Assembly: GCA_002104905.1 (NCBI GenBank)
Contig: MCFE01000067.1
Coordinates: 1 to 64,000, forward strand
Length of the DNA stretch: 64,000 bases
DNA from: Basidiobolus meristosporus CBS 931.73
Taxonomy: Eukaryota > Basidiobolomycota > Basidiobolomycetes > Basidiobolales > Basidiobolaceae
Reading direction: 5' to 3'
The notes beneath the pieces are model-generated. The model had not been told where the DNA came from, searched no databases, and saw only the letters and a list, made by a program, of their open reading frames with translations. Positions 19,388 through 30,508 of this stretch are shown piece by piece (the first letter of the stretch is position 1; each line of letters opens with the position of its first letter). Both the position numbers and the translations under genes were made by a program.

Positions 19388-20665
19388 GATGAAGGCCAGT
19401 TACCCGAGAAATCTGAGGAAGTATTGAGGAAATGTCAGGCGTTATATAGAGGATGGCATTGGGCGATGAACAGGCATTCTGGCTCAAAGAATCACTGAAT
19501 GTCAATAGGATAAGGAAGATCATCAAAGAGGAAAGTATGACAATCCACCCTTCGTCGTACCTGATAGCGGCCCATGGCTATACGCCTATTGGAAGCGTAT
19601 GGGAGGTTAAAGGTACTTTGGGTAACGTAACGGTAGCACTGCATAGTCCAGCACTAATACATGATGTACAAACCTTGTCTAACCCGCCCAAAGAATTCCA
19701 CGCTAAGTGCGAGTATTAGTGGAGGGAATTAGCTGTCTTTTAGAATTCCACCGATATGAGCGAGGCAAATGGTGTTGAAATCCATTTAACTTAGATTGAT
19801 ATCAGGTTTGTCGGGCTCGGTTTCGCCTCGGGCTTACTAAGAGCATCGAGCACCAAATCAGTAGTTACAGTAGAAAAAGCAGTTACTCTCAGTTTAGATT
19901 CATCTAGATAAGGTAGGACAAGAGGCCGTTGAAATATGACCTTCCATGGAGGCTCAATCCCCGAACTGGCTAGATGTACGAATTTTTCCGGTTTGAACTT
20001 AGTTCATTATACCCCCGAACTACGCCTCTCCCCGAAAAGTAAAGGCTCAGAAACGTATAGTGCCACAGCGTAAATACTGAGTCAAGATCAGGAGTTGGTC
20101 AACTGTAAGGAGCTACTCGGATGTAGTGATAGGTAACTATCCGCGTAAATCTACCCGACGAGCATACTGGTTCTTGGCCAGGGATTGCTGATGCTCTAGC
20201 TAAGATTTTCTTGCGCGTTCACCAATCCGTTTTACACGATTGGTCCTCTTTTCCCTGGTCATACAAGCTATATTTAGGCCGCGATAGTTTGTCTCGGGCC
20301 AGCCACCCCAATCCAACAGCCAAAATACGCCAATCCCGATCACCACAGGAAACATGCCTCTTGAGACCCAAAAGCTTGCAAGTAGAACGGAGACTCTTAA
20401 AGTGGCTGCCAACAGCAGTCTGCATTGTAATAGGAGGGAGACTCATCTCGGTAACTGCAACACCGAAGATGATCCTCCTGACAGCAAAGATATGAGTACC
20501 AGCAAGACTACCAAAGGTGGCGGTGTAGAAGAAGACCTGCCCACAAAAGAGATGCTCGGAAGTCATATGGGTGTTTGGGATCCTGCCATGTGAAGTTCGC
20601 AGAATACAATATGTCCGGTATGAAGTTGAACCTATTACTTTAAGTTGAAATCTACCTAAATTCCG
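19388..20665. other. intergenic, possible coding remnant at 20219-20600
   Basis: The left end is the promoter of the five-CBM18 gene. A minus frame at 20219-20698 includes a stretch (CGDRDWRILAVGLGW) that faintly recalls the TMEM147 membrane-protein family. The frame is not convincing as a gene. Nothing else was recognised. Confidence 0.3.
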
Positions 20666-21789
20666 TAAATGCAAGAGAAATACAAACCATGAATTCACTG
20701 TAAACTACCCAAGTGCTAACAGTTGCCAATTACATAGTGACTTCTACATGACACTTGATGCTTACTCAGAGGTGACATATAAGATATTTTCTTGGCATTA
20801 CCATAGATGAGCATCTACTTGATTATGAATTCAAAAAGCTCTGCAGCAATTTTGTGAGTACACTAAATAGGACTATTTAGATGAAGCTTTTTTCAAGGTT
20901 TAGCTGGACCACATAAAAGCTCATACTTCAGTGGCTTGTATAGGCTAGCTCAACTCATGAGAATGTACAATTTATTATGAAGTTAATTGCCACACCATGC
21001 ACAAGAATCCTTAGCATAAAGAGATGCAGTAAGACTAAGCCTGGCTGCCATACACTCCTCTCTATCAGCATGAAAGCACTTTTACACTATGGATTGATGT
21101 AATTTTGGAGAGTAAATGAAGTGTAACAATAGCTAAACAGACTGAGGTCTTGGTATCTAGTAGACAGACTAATATCTCCTTGCAGGGATGTAATACTCCT
21201 CAAGTACCTCAATAACAGACTATACTTGCAGAAGTACTCTGGCAGAATTTATCACATCATGAATTCTTCCATTTAGTAAAATAAGCAAAAAATCAGCAGA
21301 ATGCTAGAAAAGTTGCATCACAAGTGGAATATCCCTGCAAACTGCAACTTTTAGGATAGCAAGGTCCATCCCCCTTGTGTACCAATAAAGATACATTCTA
21401 GGCAGTGTTATACTGGAATACTCTTTACATCAGATGTGATGATAGTCATGACATTAATAGTTAAAATAAATACACCAAAATATCTGGCTGAGAAGTACCA
21501 GGAGAACACCATATGAGCTTCAGGTCTTATGTGTTTCCAAAGTATAATGATATATACTGTGCTTTATATAGTTGTTTGGGTAGCATTGCATGATTTCTGG
21601 CACAGTATCAATGCTGTAACCATATAACCTGCCTGTGGTTCATATAGTGATATAGGCCTATTCAAGGGCACAGTTAGTCCTTTGCTTGACTGTTTGACAT
21701 ATACTTAGATACTATCACTCAGCACTATACCTGATATGATTGTGTTGCAGTAAACATAATAATGCATTGATGCTTGCATCAATGCTCTG

Positions 21790-21900
21790 TTGCATGTTGA
21801 TTTTGCAGTAGGGGTTCTGGAGATGCTGGAATGATTAGTAGAACCAGTAGATTGTATGCATTTCACTAAATGAAATATTGAGTGCAAGGTTGACATTATT
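21790..21900. repeat. dispersed repeat copy
   Basis: It aligns by eye with 2110-2200: GGTTCTGGAGATGCTGGAATGA compares with GTTTTGGAGATATTGGAAGTGA, followed by a shared AGTAGATT...TCACT piece. Confidence 0.45.
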
Positions 21901-22849
21901 GCTTCTCTATGGTTGTGACAAAGACACTGAACAGAATAAGCTAAAAAAAGTCTCAGGAGTATGAGTTCAAAGCTTGAATGCTTTTGACTACTCTGAGTTT
22001 TCTCATGTTTTGTGTGTCAGATATCTTGCTCAAGTATTCCACATAAGTCCCACAAGGAGTATGGGCAAGATATTCTCACACTGGGGGCCCAGTATCCAAG
22101 CAATCACTACTATTGAGCATCTAGATGTACCTACAAAACTATAACCAGTTTTGTCTGCTAGCAAATGTGCTTAGAAGAGTTCATTGCATAAATGCAATGT
22201 ATAGTATGTATTGACTTATGGAAAGTTGGCAATATACCCTCACACAAATGCATGTTTTCCCAAGTGCACATGACAGGATTTGTAAAACAGTCTACTTGGC
22301 CTATGCTCCTGTGTACATCATCTTCATTATGCTTTAGTGTCAACAAGTCTAAAGCTGCAAGTAACATTTTGCTGGCACTCACACATGGACTATTTCAATG
22401 TGCCATCTGCCTCATCATAAAATGCCCATCTGCCCCAGCCATATTCAATAGCCTCCTACCCCTTTTGAGCAATGTGACTTGTATGATTATTTCTGCATTT
22501 ACACCTTTTCATTCTTGCAGCTAAGTAGTTTAATCATCAGATATCTGCAGAATCTGTAGTAACTATGTGAGCAGCTTGTCAAAATAAGGGGTACCATGTG
22601 TTTCAAATATTCTCAGCTCTCCAATAGTCCCAAAACTTTACACACATGTTCAGCAGTATTGAAAGCATATCAACTAGACTAAATACTCTGCTAACTTGGC
22701 TACTTAGATCAAAGTACACAAATCTTAGTGAACTTTGGCCAAATTCTCTATTCAAGTCTACTAGAAATATCTCACCAAAGTATCAGGAGCATATGACATG
22801 CAAAAGCTCAGAGTCATCCAAATAGCCTAAAACCATGCATGTGTACTTC

Positions 22850-23110
22850 TGTTGTAGGTATCTCAAAGATATTGGAAGTGATCTTAAGTACAAGTATTAT
22901 GCGGCTATCACTTGATGAGCTGTTGAGTGTAACTGTTATGCTAATACTTCAACATGATCTTGACAGAACAAACACCTATAGTATGCATAGAAAGGTCCCA
23001 AGCAAGCATGTGCAAAGTTTTGGGCTGTAGGTACACTAATGAGTTATCCTATGTTCTAGGCAGCTGATATTGTGATGAAATACTCCATGTAAATCCCAAA
23101 CAGGGTTTTG
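22850..23110. repeat. dispersed repeat copy
   Basis: This is the longest match to 2105-2340. Both share AGATATTGGAAGTGAT, AGAACAAAC or AAACAAAC, AAGGTCCCAA, TGTGCAAAG, GGGCTGT and a final GTAAATCC near an A-rich end, in the same order and spacing. Confidence 0.55.
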
Positions 23111-24456
23111 GTCTGAATTGTCTAAGATTTGTAGACTATAAGCTAAGTAATTTAGTTAGGTGAGTATTTTGGTGTATTGACAGAATATATGACATGTTTT
23201 GAGGGTTTTCTGGAGCATATTTGGATGTTTCTTATCCAAAACTATGTTACAGTATAAGTACTACATTTACCTTTAATATATCATTAAGTGAATACCACAC
23301 AATTTACTTGAAGTCAAAGTTACTCTCAAGATCTTCAATACTCCTACTACATTATGACCCTCCTTAGTCTACACTATGTATTTGATTTGCTAAAACCATG
23401 TAAAAGTATATTGTACTTCTTCCTTCAGTAACCCACCCTTTGCAGCCCCATTATATTCCTTCTGTGCCAATAACTCCAAACATTGCTGCAACACTTGCTG
23501 CAGCCTGAGATGCAGCATAAGCATAATAATGTGCAGCATCTAGAGCAGAGTGTCAATACTAAATTGTACATTGATATGCAATGAACAGGTGGCAAATATG
23601 AGCCATTGACCAATAGCTAAATATGAAGCACTAGGTTTGTGACATTAAGATTGCATGGCTGAGTTGGACCTTACTAAGCCTTGATGTAATAATAAGCCAC
23701 ACAGCTGTGCTTGAACTTCTCTCAATTGAGGCAGCACTGGTAAATGACAAAATTTTATATTCATAAAGTCTGGTGCAACACTTTGAGGCCACTGGTATTT
23801 AACAGCTTGATGCACACATGCTTATCTCATCTGAAGCTTTTTTTAGCTGAATATTTATATCAAGTGTTTAGTATACACCTATATTGTGTATATTCCTTGC
23901 ATTTCTGCATTGTCCTATACCAAGTTAGCCCAAAACTTACAACTCTCAGGATCTTAGGTACTAGCCATTTGGCAGACAAGCAGACATACTATCCAGGAGG
24001 TGACCAGGCCAAACAGCATTCATACCAGATTTAGTACTCTGCTACTTGCCACTTCCACCAAAAATTGCTACCAATAATTTTAACCAGCTGAATGCTAGCT
24101 AAATACTGGCAGATTAGCAGGAAATTAACAAATGAGTTCAAATTCAGGATTTTTCATAGTTGTATTTCATATATTTACCTGGATTAAAGTCTGCAGGCCC
24201 TAGAGCATTTTGTTCAAATCCTATGTAGGGATACACTTGAAACATCTAATCAAAATATCAGGCCTGCAGAGCATGAGAAGTCTCTGGATTATCCAGAGAC
24301 CCCCAGACATTACACAAATATCCTTAGGACCTTACTATAGAAACTCTATGTGTCAGTACAGTCAAGAACATGTAAAAATATATACACCACTTTTATATTC
24401 TTAACACCTTTGGGCAAAAACTGCTTATTCTACTTGTTCTCTTACTCACTTCCATA

Positions 24457-24673
24457 CGCTCATGACTATTACATCACCAATTCCATTATATTCAGTATCT
24501 AAGATATTGCTAATTCTTAAAAATAGTAAATACCTGGAGATTTATCAGAATTTTCGAACTTGTCCAAAGCCTCCAGACCATATATAATCTCAAGATATCA
24601 ATCAAGTGTGATATACGTGTTGGCAAAAAATTAAGTGTGCAATTTCACTTCAAGCTCATACATGATGTAAAAA
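24457..24673. other. short spacer between CpG-poor block and tRNA-Arg
   Basis: CpGs reappear here. The text GTAAAAAC just before the tRNA is also found before the other two tRNA-Arg copies. Confidence 0.4.
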
Positions 24674-24746
24674 CGAGGCGCATGGGACTCGAACCCACAA
24701 TCCCCAGATCCGAAGTCTGATGCCTTATCCATTAGGCCAACGCCCC
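24674..24746 (-). tRNA. tRNA-Arg(TCG), intact copy 1
   Basis: Minus-strand cloverleaf: acceptor GGGGCGT/GCGCCTC (one G-T pair at position 2), D-arm GGCCTAATGGATAAGGC, anticodon loop CTTCGGA (anticodon TCG, reading Arg CGA), T-arm GTGGG-TTCGAGT-CCCAT, discriminator G. It is identical to the copy at 33904-33976. It stands about 0.2 kb from the edge of the CpG-depleted block. Confidence 0.92.
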
Positions 24747-25969
24747 TTGTATAAACGAGAAGGAGTCATCGTACAATCCCTATGGTCCCATGATAAACTT
24801 GGAAAGCCCTCATTTTTCGCCTCATATATTTTATCGATAATAATGTACGCTTGTAAATCATACTTCTCCTGGACATCTTGTACAGTCGAGTTTGTGAATT
24901 TTGTAAGTAGCAATTGAAATGGCCCATCACAATACGTGCACACCACTGTATACACGTAGAATTAGTGTTGACGGATTTACATCTATCGTCGGTAAATTTA
25001 GAATTACCAAAGTTAATGAAACACACTCATGGCGCATCTATCTTCCTGCCGTAGCGCCAATCTGGTGTTCAAATTTCAGAGTAACAAAGATGAACTTAGA
25101 AAAACAAGTGAAAGATTGCAAGTTTTACATAACATCTTAAATATTTATAACTTACACCGATTTGTGACATTTAGCAAGGTAAGGTAGCCATTAATATACC
25201 TCATTCATTATATATGATAAGTGCAAATAAGAACCAATATTAGAGTAAACTGCACAGGCTTTTCAGTTGTAAACATCATTTCAGCACCCCAAAATCACTA
25301 TCATAAGACGCCAAAGAACATGGTAAGATGACGGGTATTGCATACCCTATTGTCTTAAAAATAGACGAGCTACCCTGTAGGTTAAAAATACGAATTATAC
25401 CCTGAGCTGAGGAGGAAAATATCATGATGAAACACTGATCCCATCGCAATCTATCGTATCACCATTATTGCCAAAAATAACGGAGCTACTGGCCCATTGA
25501 AAAGGAATACCGGCTATTGGCGAAAGATGTGTAACGAACATTACAGGCTGATGTTACACTTCGTGTAGCTGCTCTAATTTTAACATCGCGTATTGGATAA
25601 GGGCTCAATACAGCCACAAGCTAATGATCGATATCAGCTGAAACCATTGCTCGGACACAAATCTTAAGGTTACAACTTACTGTCAGATACGAGCCATCCA
25701 GATCTCCACATGAAGCATGATCCATCTATTACTTACCCAGAATTCCGAGGGAGTTCCACAAAATGCGAGTGGAAAGATATATGTCGTACTTGGTGAGACT
25801 AGTCGCTGCATTTGATTGCAACGAAAAATATCTAGCTGAGGAAATCATGGAAAATATTCCGATACTAGCCTTACCAGGGTTAGTGGAAGCTGCATTGGGC
25901 CAGCAATACATGTTTTATTGCAATAAGTTAGGTGGTCATTAGATTAGCTACAGAATCGATTGGTGCCTT
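24747..25969. other. spacer downstream of deacetylase 4, part of a repeated segment
   Basis: About 25300-25969 resembles 29960-30508 and 34200-34759, the 3' flanks of the next two deacetylases. No gene was recognised; short frames at 24720-25140 lack support. Confidence 0.4.
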
Positions 25970-27643
25970 TTAAACGCAGGCCTTTGTGCCGCATTTGCTG
26001 TCTGAGGGATTAGGTTCACGGTAGAACGGTTGACTTTGCAGGCACTCGGCAAGGTTGACCACTCTCCAGCCTCTTCCCAGCAGATAATCGATAGAGCGCT
26101 TGGCAAGTGGAATGGTTCTGGGGTAGCTTTCGGGCCTGAAGTCGGCAGTTGTGTTCCACACATCATGGTTCAGGGAGATGAATTTGCCAACTTGAGGACT
26201 GGTCGATCCAGTCTGATCAACATACTCTTGGTACATCTCATCAATGGAATTCACCGGATTCCAATCAACTGGATCCACATTCCAGTTGACAACGGTGTAG
26301 CCCATCTTGTAAAGAATCTTGCGTGATGGCCCATCAGTGTCGCCATAAGGGGGTCTCATGCAGGTGGGAACCTTGCCGAGGACTTTACTGAAGGCGTAAT
26401 TCAGTCGGGTCATTTCGTAGACAACCTCTTGCTCACTCACGGTGATGAGGTCGGTGTGAGCCCAGGTGTGAGAACAGATCTGATGTCCGGAGTTGTAGGC
26501 GCGTCTGACGACATCGGCAAGCTCGTAGATGGTCAGCATAGGGTTTCCAGTGTCACCATTCTTCCTGTTGTTCCCGTTGATGAAGAAAGTGGCCTTCACC
26601 TTCACTTCATCCAGATAATCCAACAACCCTGAAGTCAGAATGCTTGGTCCGTCATCGTAGGTGACCGCGAAGGTTCCAGCGGCCTTACATCCTGTAATCA
26701 CTTCTGCCTCTATTTTATTGTCGCAAATACCGAAGTCTTTTTGGCACCCTGTAGAGCAGTGTCCGGAGGTATATCCGCAGTAGCCAGTTTGGCCACAACA
26801 CAAACCAGGAGCGCATGAACCATACTTGGAGCCACACTGTTCATCGAGGTACTTCAGCACAGTCGGAGTCGAGGTAGGCTGAGTGGTGGTGGTGGTAGTA
26901 GTGGCTGAGGTAGCGGTAATGGAAGTTGTCAGAGAGGATGTAATGGAGCTGGTATCGGAGGTCGATGTAGCCGATGAAGTCTGAGATGACTGGGAGGTAG
27001 TAGTAGAGCTGGTGCCAGTGGTTGTTGTAGCTGATGAAGTCTGAGATGACTGGGAGGTAGTAGTAGAGCTGGTGCCGGTGGTTGTTGTGGCAGATGAGGT
27101 CGGAGATGACTGGGATGTAGCAATTGAACTTGTACCATTGTTTGTTGAAATTGACGAGGATGAAGTAACTGTACTAGATGAAGATGTTGTAGACGTCGAT
27201 TGAGATGATTGTGTGGACGTAGGCTTGGAGGAGCTAGAACTTGTCGTGGTAGACATGCCACAAGTACCATACTTGATCTGGCATTTTCCAGTGCAATGAT
27301 CGGACGAGTAGCCACAGTAGCCCCATTCACTGCAACACAAGCCTGTGTCGCAGGTGCCATAGTTTGAGCCGCACCGTTCATTGAGTTTCTTCAAGCCACT
27401 ACTACAGGTGCCGTACTTCTTCTGACAGCCGTCGGTGCAGTGATCGGACGAGGTGCCGCAGTACCCCCATTGACTACAACACAGCCCCGACTCGCAAGAG
27501 CCGTACTTGGAGCCACAGCGTTCATTGAGCTTAGCCAAGGCGTTGGCTCTAGTGACCAGTCGTCCGTACCTATCATTGGCTGGAGCACTTTCAGCGGATT
27601 TTGCAACCAGTGCAATGACGAGTAGAGCCAGGGATGATTTCAT
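25970..27643 (-). CDS. chitin deacetylase (CE4/NodB) with three CBM18 modules, intact member of the repeated trio
   Basis: 557 aa. Signal peptide MKSSLALLVIALVAKSAESA. Two adjacent CBM18 modules (openings ERCGSK and ERCGSN) are followed by a long Ser/Thr linker that contains three near-perfect repeats of a GTSSTTTSQSSQTSSATTTT-type unit. A third CBM18 (EQCGSK) and the NodB domain follow ([34 protein letters not shown]). The end ([12 protein letters not shown]...GTKACV) is in frame because a run of four G is kept at about 26121-26124. The TATA box at 27699-27706 and about 700 bp of upstream DNA are shared with the two copies to the right. Confidence 0.93.
   Translation of the reverse strand: MKSSLALLVIALVAKSAESAPANDRYGRLVTRANALAKLNERCGSKYGSCESGLCCSQWGYCGTSSDHCTDGCQKKYGTCSSGLKKLNERCGSNYGTCDTGLCCSEWGYCGYSSDHCTGKCQIKYGTCGMSTTTSSSSSKPTSTQSSQSTSTTSSSSTVTSSSSISTNNGTSSIATSQSSPTSSATTTTGTSSTTTSQSSQTSSATTTTGTSSTTTSQSSQTSSATSTSDTSSITSSLTTSITATSATTTTTTTQPTSTPTVLKYLDEQCGSKYGSCAPGLCCGQTGYCGYTSGHCSTGCQKDFGICDNKIEAEVITGCKAAGTFAVTYDDGPSILTSGLLDYLDEVKVKATFFINGNNRKNGDTGNPMLTIYELADVVRRAYNSGHQICSHTWAHTDLITVSEQEVVYEMTRLNYAFSKVLGKVPTCMRPPYGDTDGPSRKILYKMGYTVVNWNVDPVDWNPVNSIDEMYQEYVDQTGSTSPQVGKFISLNHDVWNTTADFRPESYPRTIPLAKRSIDYLLGRGWRVVNLAECLQSQPFYREPNPSDSKCGTKACV
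26930..27130. repeat. coding minisatellite in the deacetylase 4 linker
   Basis: A unit of about 60 bp is repeated roughly three times and encodes Ser/Thr-rich linker sequence. The corresponding linkers at 31390-31680 and 35640-35880 are shorter and differ from each other, so copy number in this stretch has changed among paralogues. Confidence 0.65.
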
Positions 27644-29120
27644 GGCTGGGACCTAGAAACTCGAGAAATCTGAGAAACTAGCAAGGAAATGGCGTGGCTT
27701 ATAAAGAGAGCGGACTTCCATGGTATGAATGAGCAATCTAAGTGAACAAATTAGCGTGCAGCACTGGAATCATTCGAATGCGCGAGATAATCGAACGGTC
27801 AAGAGCTACCGGTTTGTCTTCCGTTGTACATGATAGCAGGCTATGATTATGATCCCATTGGGTGACGCTATGGTGAACAATGTAACAGTAGCACAACTAC
27901 ACTAAGCCAAGTGGTCTACACGAGGCTGGCCAATTTGAGATGCATCTACAAGAAAAAGACTACCTCTGATATAGACGGGGTGTGAATTGAAACTAGTCTG
28001 CCACAAATACCATAAATAGTTGGTCGAATCAGTGTCGAACTCGAGTTCGCCTGTTCTTTTGATGGGATAACTCAACTGGTATCTACCTGTTTCCCGGGAA
28101 AGTTGAAAGAACCATCTAAAAATACTTTGCATTGGAATTGGCTCTAAGCAAGGTAAAGTCATTTAGGTATGGTCATTGTTTCCAACTCTGTCTGAACAAT
28201 GGGTTTGTGCGATTTACTTAACAAACCATCCAATCTCCGCATGTACCTAGCACAACGTACCGGCTGTCACAATGATTGATGAAAAACCAGATATCCAACA
28301 GGATCGATTTTAGTATCCATCGAGCGGCGCATATTATCAAGTTGATTATGTATGGAGGTAAGTTGCTTGATCATCATTTAATTGTTTGGGACACTCTCAA
28401 TGTAATCTTTTTCCTCATACCAGGTAGGTTCTTTATAATATGAAAGGAGTACCTATTTTCCTGGCCTAGATCATATTTATACTTTCTCTGGTATCCGCTA
28501 AGTTTATGAAACAATAGAATTTGGCCCCAATCTGAAAGGTATTTTTCAACTTGTATACTTGTTGGCATAAATAGCAAACCCTAGTTCACCTGTGGTTCAT
28601 TTTTCAGTTTTGGATTAATGTGTATTGTACACTTTGAATCACTACCTAGCTGCATATGGGATTACTTCAAATTAAATTTTGTAGCATACTCACTATTATC
28701 TTGGAATAATTTGCTGAATGTCCATTCATTCTAAAGCCTCATGACTGATATAGATGTACTTTTTATGATTATTTTCCACAATTCCTTTTTTCCAAGTGGG
28801 AGCAACTTACTGAGCAGTTGTATCCTAAATTTTGCAAGCAAATTGCTTAGCATCCTTTCCAGCATTGTAAGTATTCTAAAATCTATTGCAAGAGAGCAAC
28901 AACATGTATAGGTTAAGGTCCATGCAAAAATGATTTTCATTTTGATGATAATTTTCCGCTTCCCATCTGACAATTGATGACAGACCAAGGAGCCTAATCC
29001 CGGATTAAAATTATCAGCTATATTGGGGAAAATTATTATGTACAATCATTTAGCTGCTGAACAAAATACAATATTATCCATGTGTGAATTCAATTTGACT
29101 ATTTACACTTTGGGTAAAAA
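27644..29120. other. deacetylase 4 upstream region, then CpG-poor spacer
   Basis: The TATA box is at 27699-27706. About 27644-28360 is homologous to the upstream regions at 32075-32790 and 36262-36970. About 28500-29120 is A+T-rich with very few CpG (I see 28496, 28958 and 29001). No gene was recognised. Confidence 0.45.
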
Positions 29121-29185
29121 CAAGGTGCATGGGACTCAAACCCACAATCCAAAGTCTGATGCCTTATCCATTAGGCCAATGCCCC
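29121..29185 (-). pseudogene. tRNA-Arg(TCG) pseudogene
   Basis: It aligns with the intact tRNA-Arg genes at 24674 and 33904. It has lost 8 nt from the anticodon arm, anticodon included. Every remaining difference, five in all, falls at a CpG of the intact gene and is a C-to-T change on one strand or the other. It cannot form an anticodon arm. Confidence 0.9.
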
Positions 29186-30508
29186 GTATACTATTGTCAC
29201 AGAGTAAGGAGTCACTTGATGTTAAGTGACATCAACACATACAAAGACGACTTAGTAGCCAGGGAAAAGCAAAACAAGACAAATCACCAGACTCACAATA
29301 AGGTATAAATACCAAACAAACAATCAAATAAAAGGCAGTTTCGGTTACAAGCAGAAAAGCGCAGTAGAAACAAATATTAGCTTGAATATATTTCTACAAA
29401 GTCACCACCCTGACCTTTTAAGAGATATTCTTACACTACCCCGTCGAATCTACAAGATAACATACACGTTATCCATTTTTGTACTCTCTAAAGGGCATTA
29501 CTCTTTAAGTACGTAACAAAACACTCTAAAGCTCTCTTATTCACACTCAGCGAAGATGGCTAAAAGCCTTCATTTCGTCACTCCGTATTTGTTGGCATAC
29601 GCCATTAGTTTTGGAAGCATTCGTCCTCCTACTCCTGGACAACTTGGTCCAGACCCTCAATCTTTTGAACTATTGGTGAATCTTACTTAGCGAAGTGGGA
29701 ATCCGATGACGAAACACACATTCAAATGGATTTGATCACTAAAGCTCTATTAGTCACAGTCAGCGAACACGAGTAAAGTTTTCATTTTGTTACCCTGTAT
29801 TTGTTGACATACGCCATTAGTTTGGGAAACATCCGTCCTTCTACTCCTGGCCAACTTGCTCCAGACTCTTAATCTATTGAGCTGTTGGTGACCCTATTGA
29901 GCGTTGTGAGAACTCAACGTTGAAACACATCTTGCTATGTGGACTTGAGCATATCGTATCTAACCCTATCACGATTAATCAAATCCTGATTGTTGCCAAA
30001 AACAAAGCAGATACTCGTGGTGTATTGACAAAGAATGTTATTTGTCAGCCAAATTTGCGTATTTGCAGCGTGTGTTCCTAGGTGAACGTTACACTTCATG
30101 TACCTACTCCAATGAAATAGGGAATCGGTAAATTCTTGAGCTATTGAACGATGTCAACTGAAACCACTGCTCGGCCACAATAAAGAACATTCTTAAGGTT
30201 ACAATTCATTATCGAATGAAAAGCATAATCCGCCTATTCTATGCCTTCCATTCCTTATCCAGAAGTTTCGAGCATATATCCCGCAATGCGTGTGCTACGA
30301 CATGTATCGTACATTGTGAGACTGTTCATTTCATTGGATACAGAGGCTAAAGATAAATTATCAAGCTTGACCTGTTGTGGAAATCATGGAAAATACTCCG
30401 ATACTAGCCTTACCAAGGTTAGTGGAGGTTACCTGGGGCCAACAATCAGTTGTTTATTGAAATAAATTAGGTGCTCATTAGATTAGCTACAGAATCGATT
30501 GGTGCCTT
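29186..30508. other. spacer with an internal tandem repeat
   Basis: About 29520-29740 and 29741-29955 are two diverged copies of a roughly 220-bp unit (both contain CAGCGAA, TTGTTG-CATACGCCATTAGTTT and CTACTCCTGG). The homologous stretch at about 33984-34205 has one composite copy. The right part is the 3' flank of deacetylase 5. No gene was seen. Confidence 0.55.

Larger units (their letters stand above)
20666..24456. repeat. CpG-depleted, gene-less repeat-rich block
   Basis: Scanning by eye I find one CpG (22902-22903) in about 3.8 kb; CpGs are common on both sides. No open frame with coding character is present. Degenerate repeats occur in both orientations: 21790-21900 and 22850-23110 match 2105-2340, and 22600-22660 looks like an inverted piece of the same family. 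A minus-strand stretch at about 23455-23545 reads as an Ala-rich peptide fragment. It looks like old transposon DNA decayed by methyl-C deamination. The element class is not recognisable. Confidence 0.7.
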
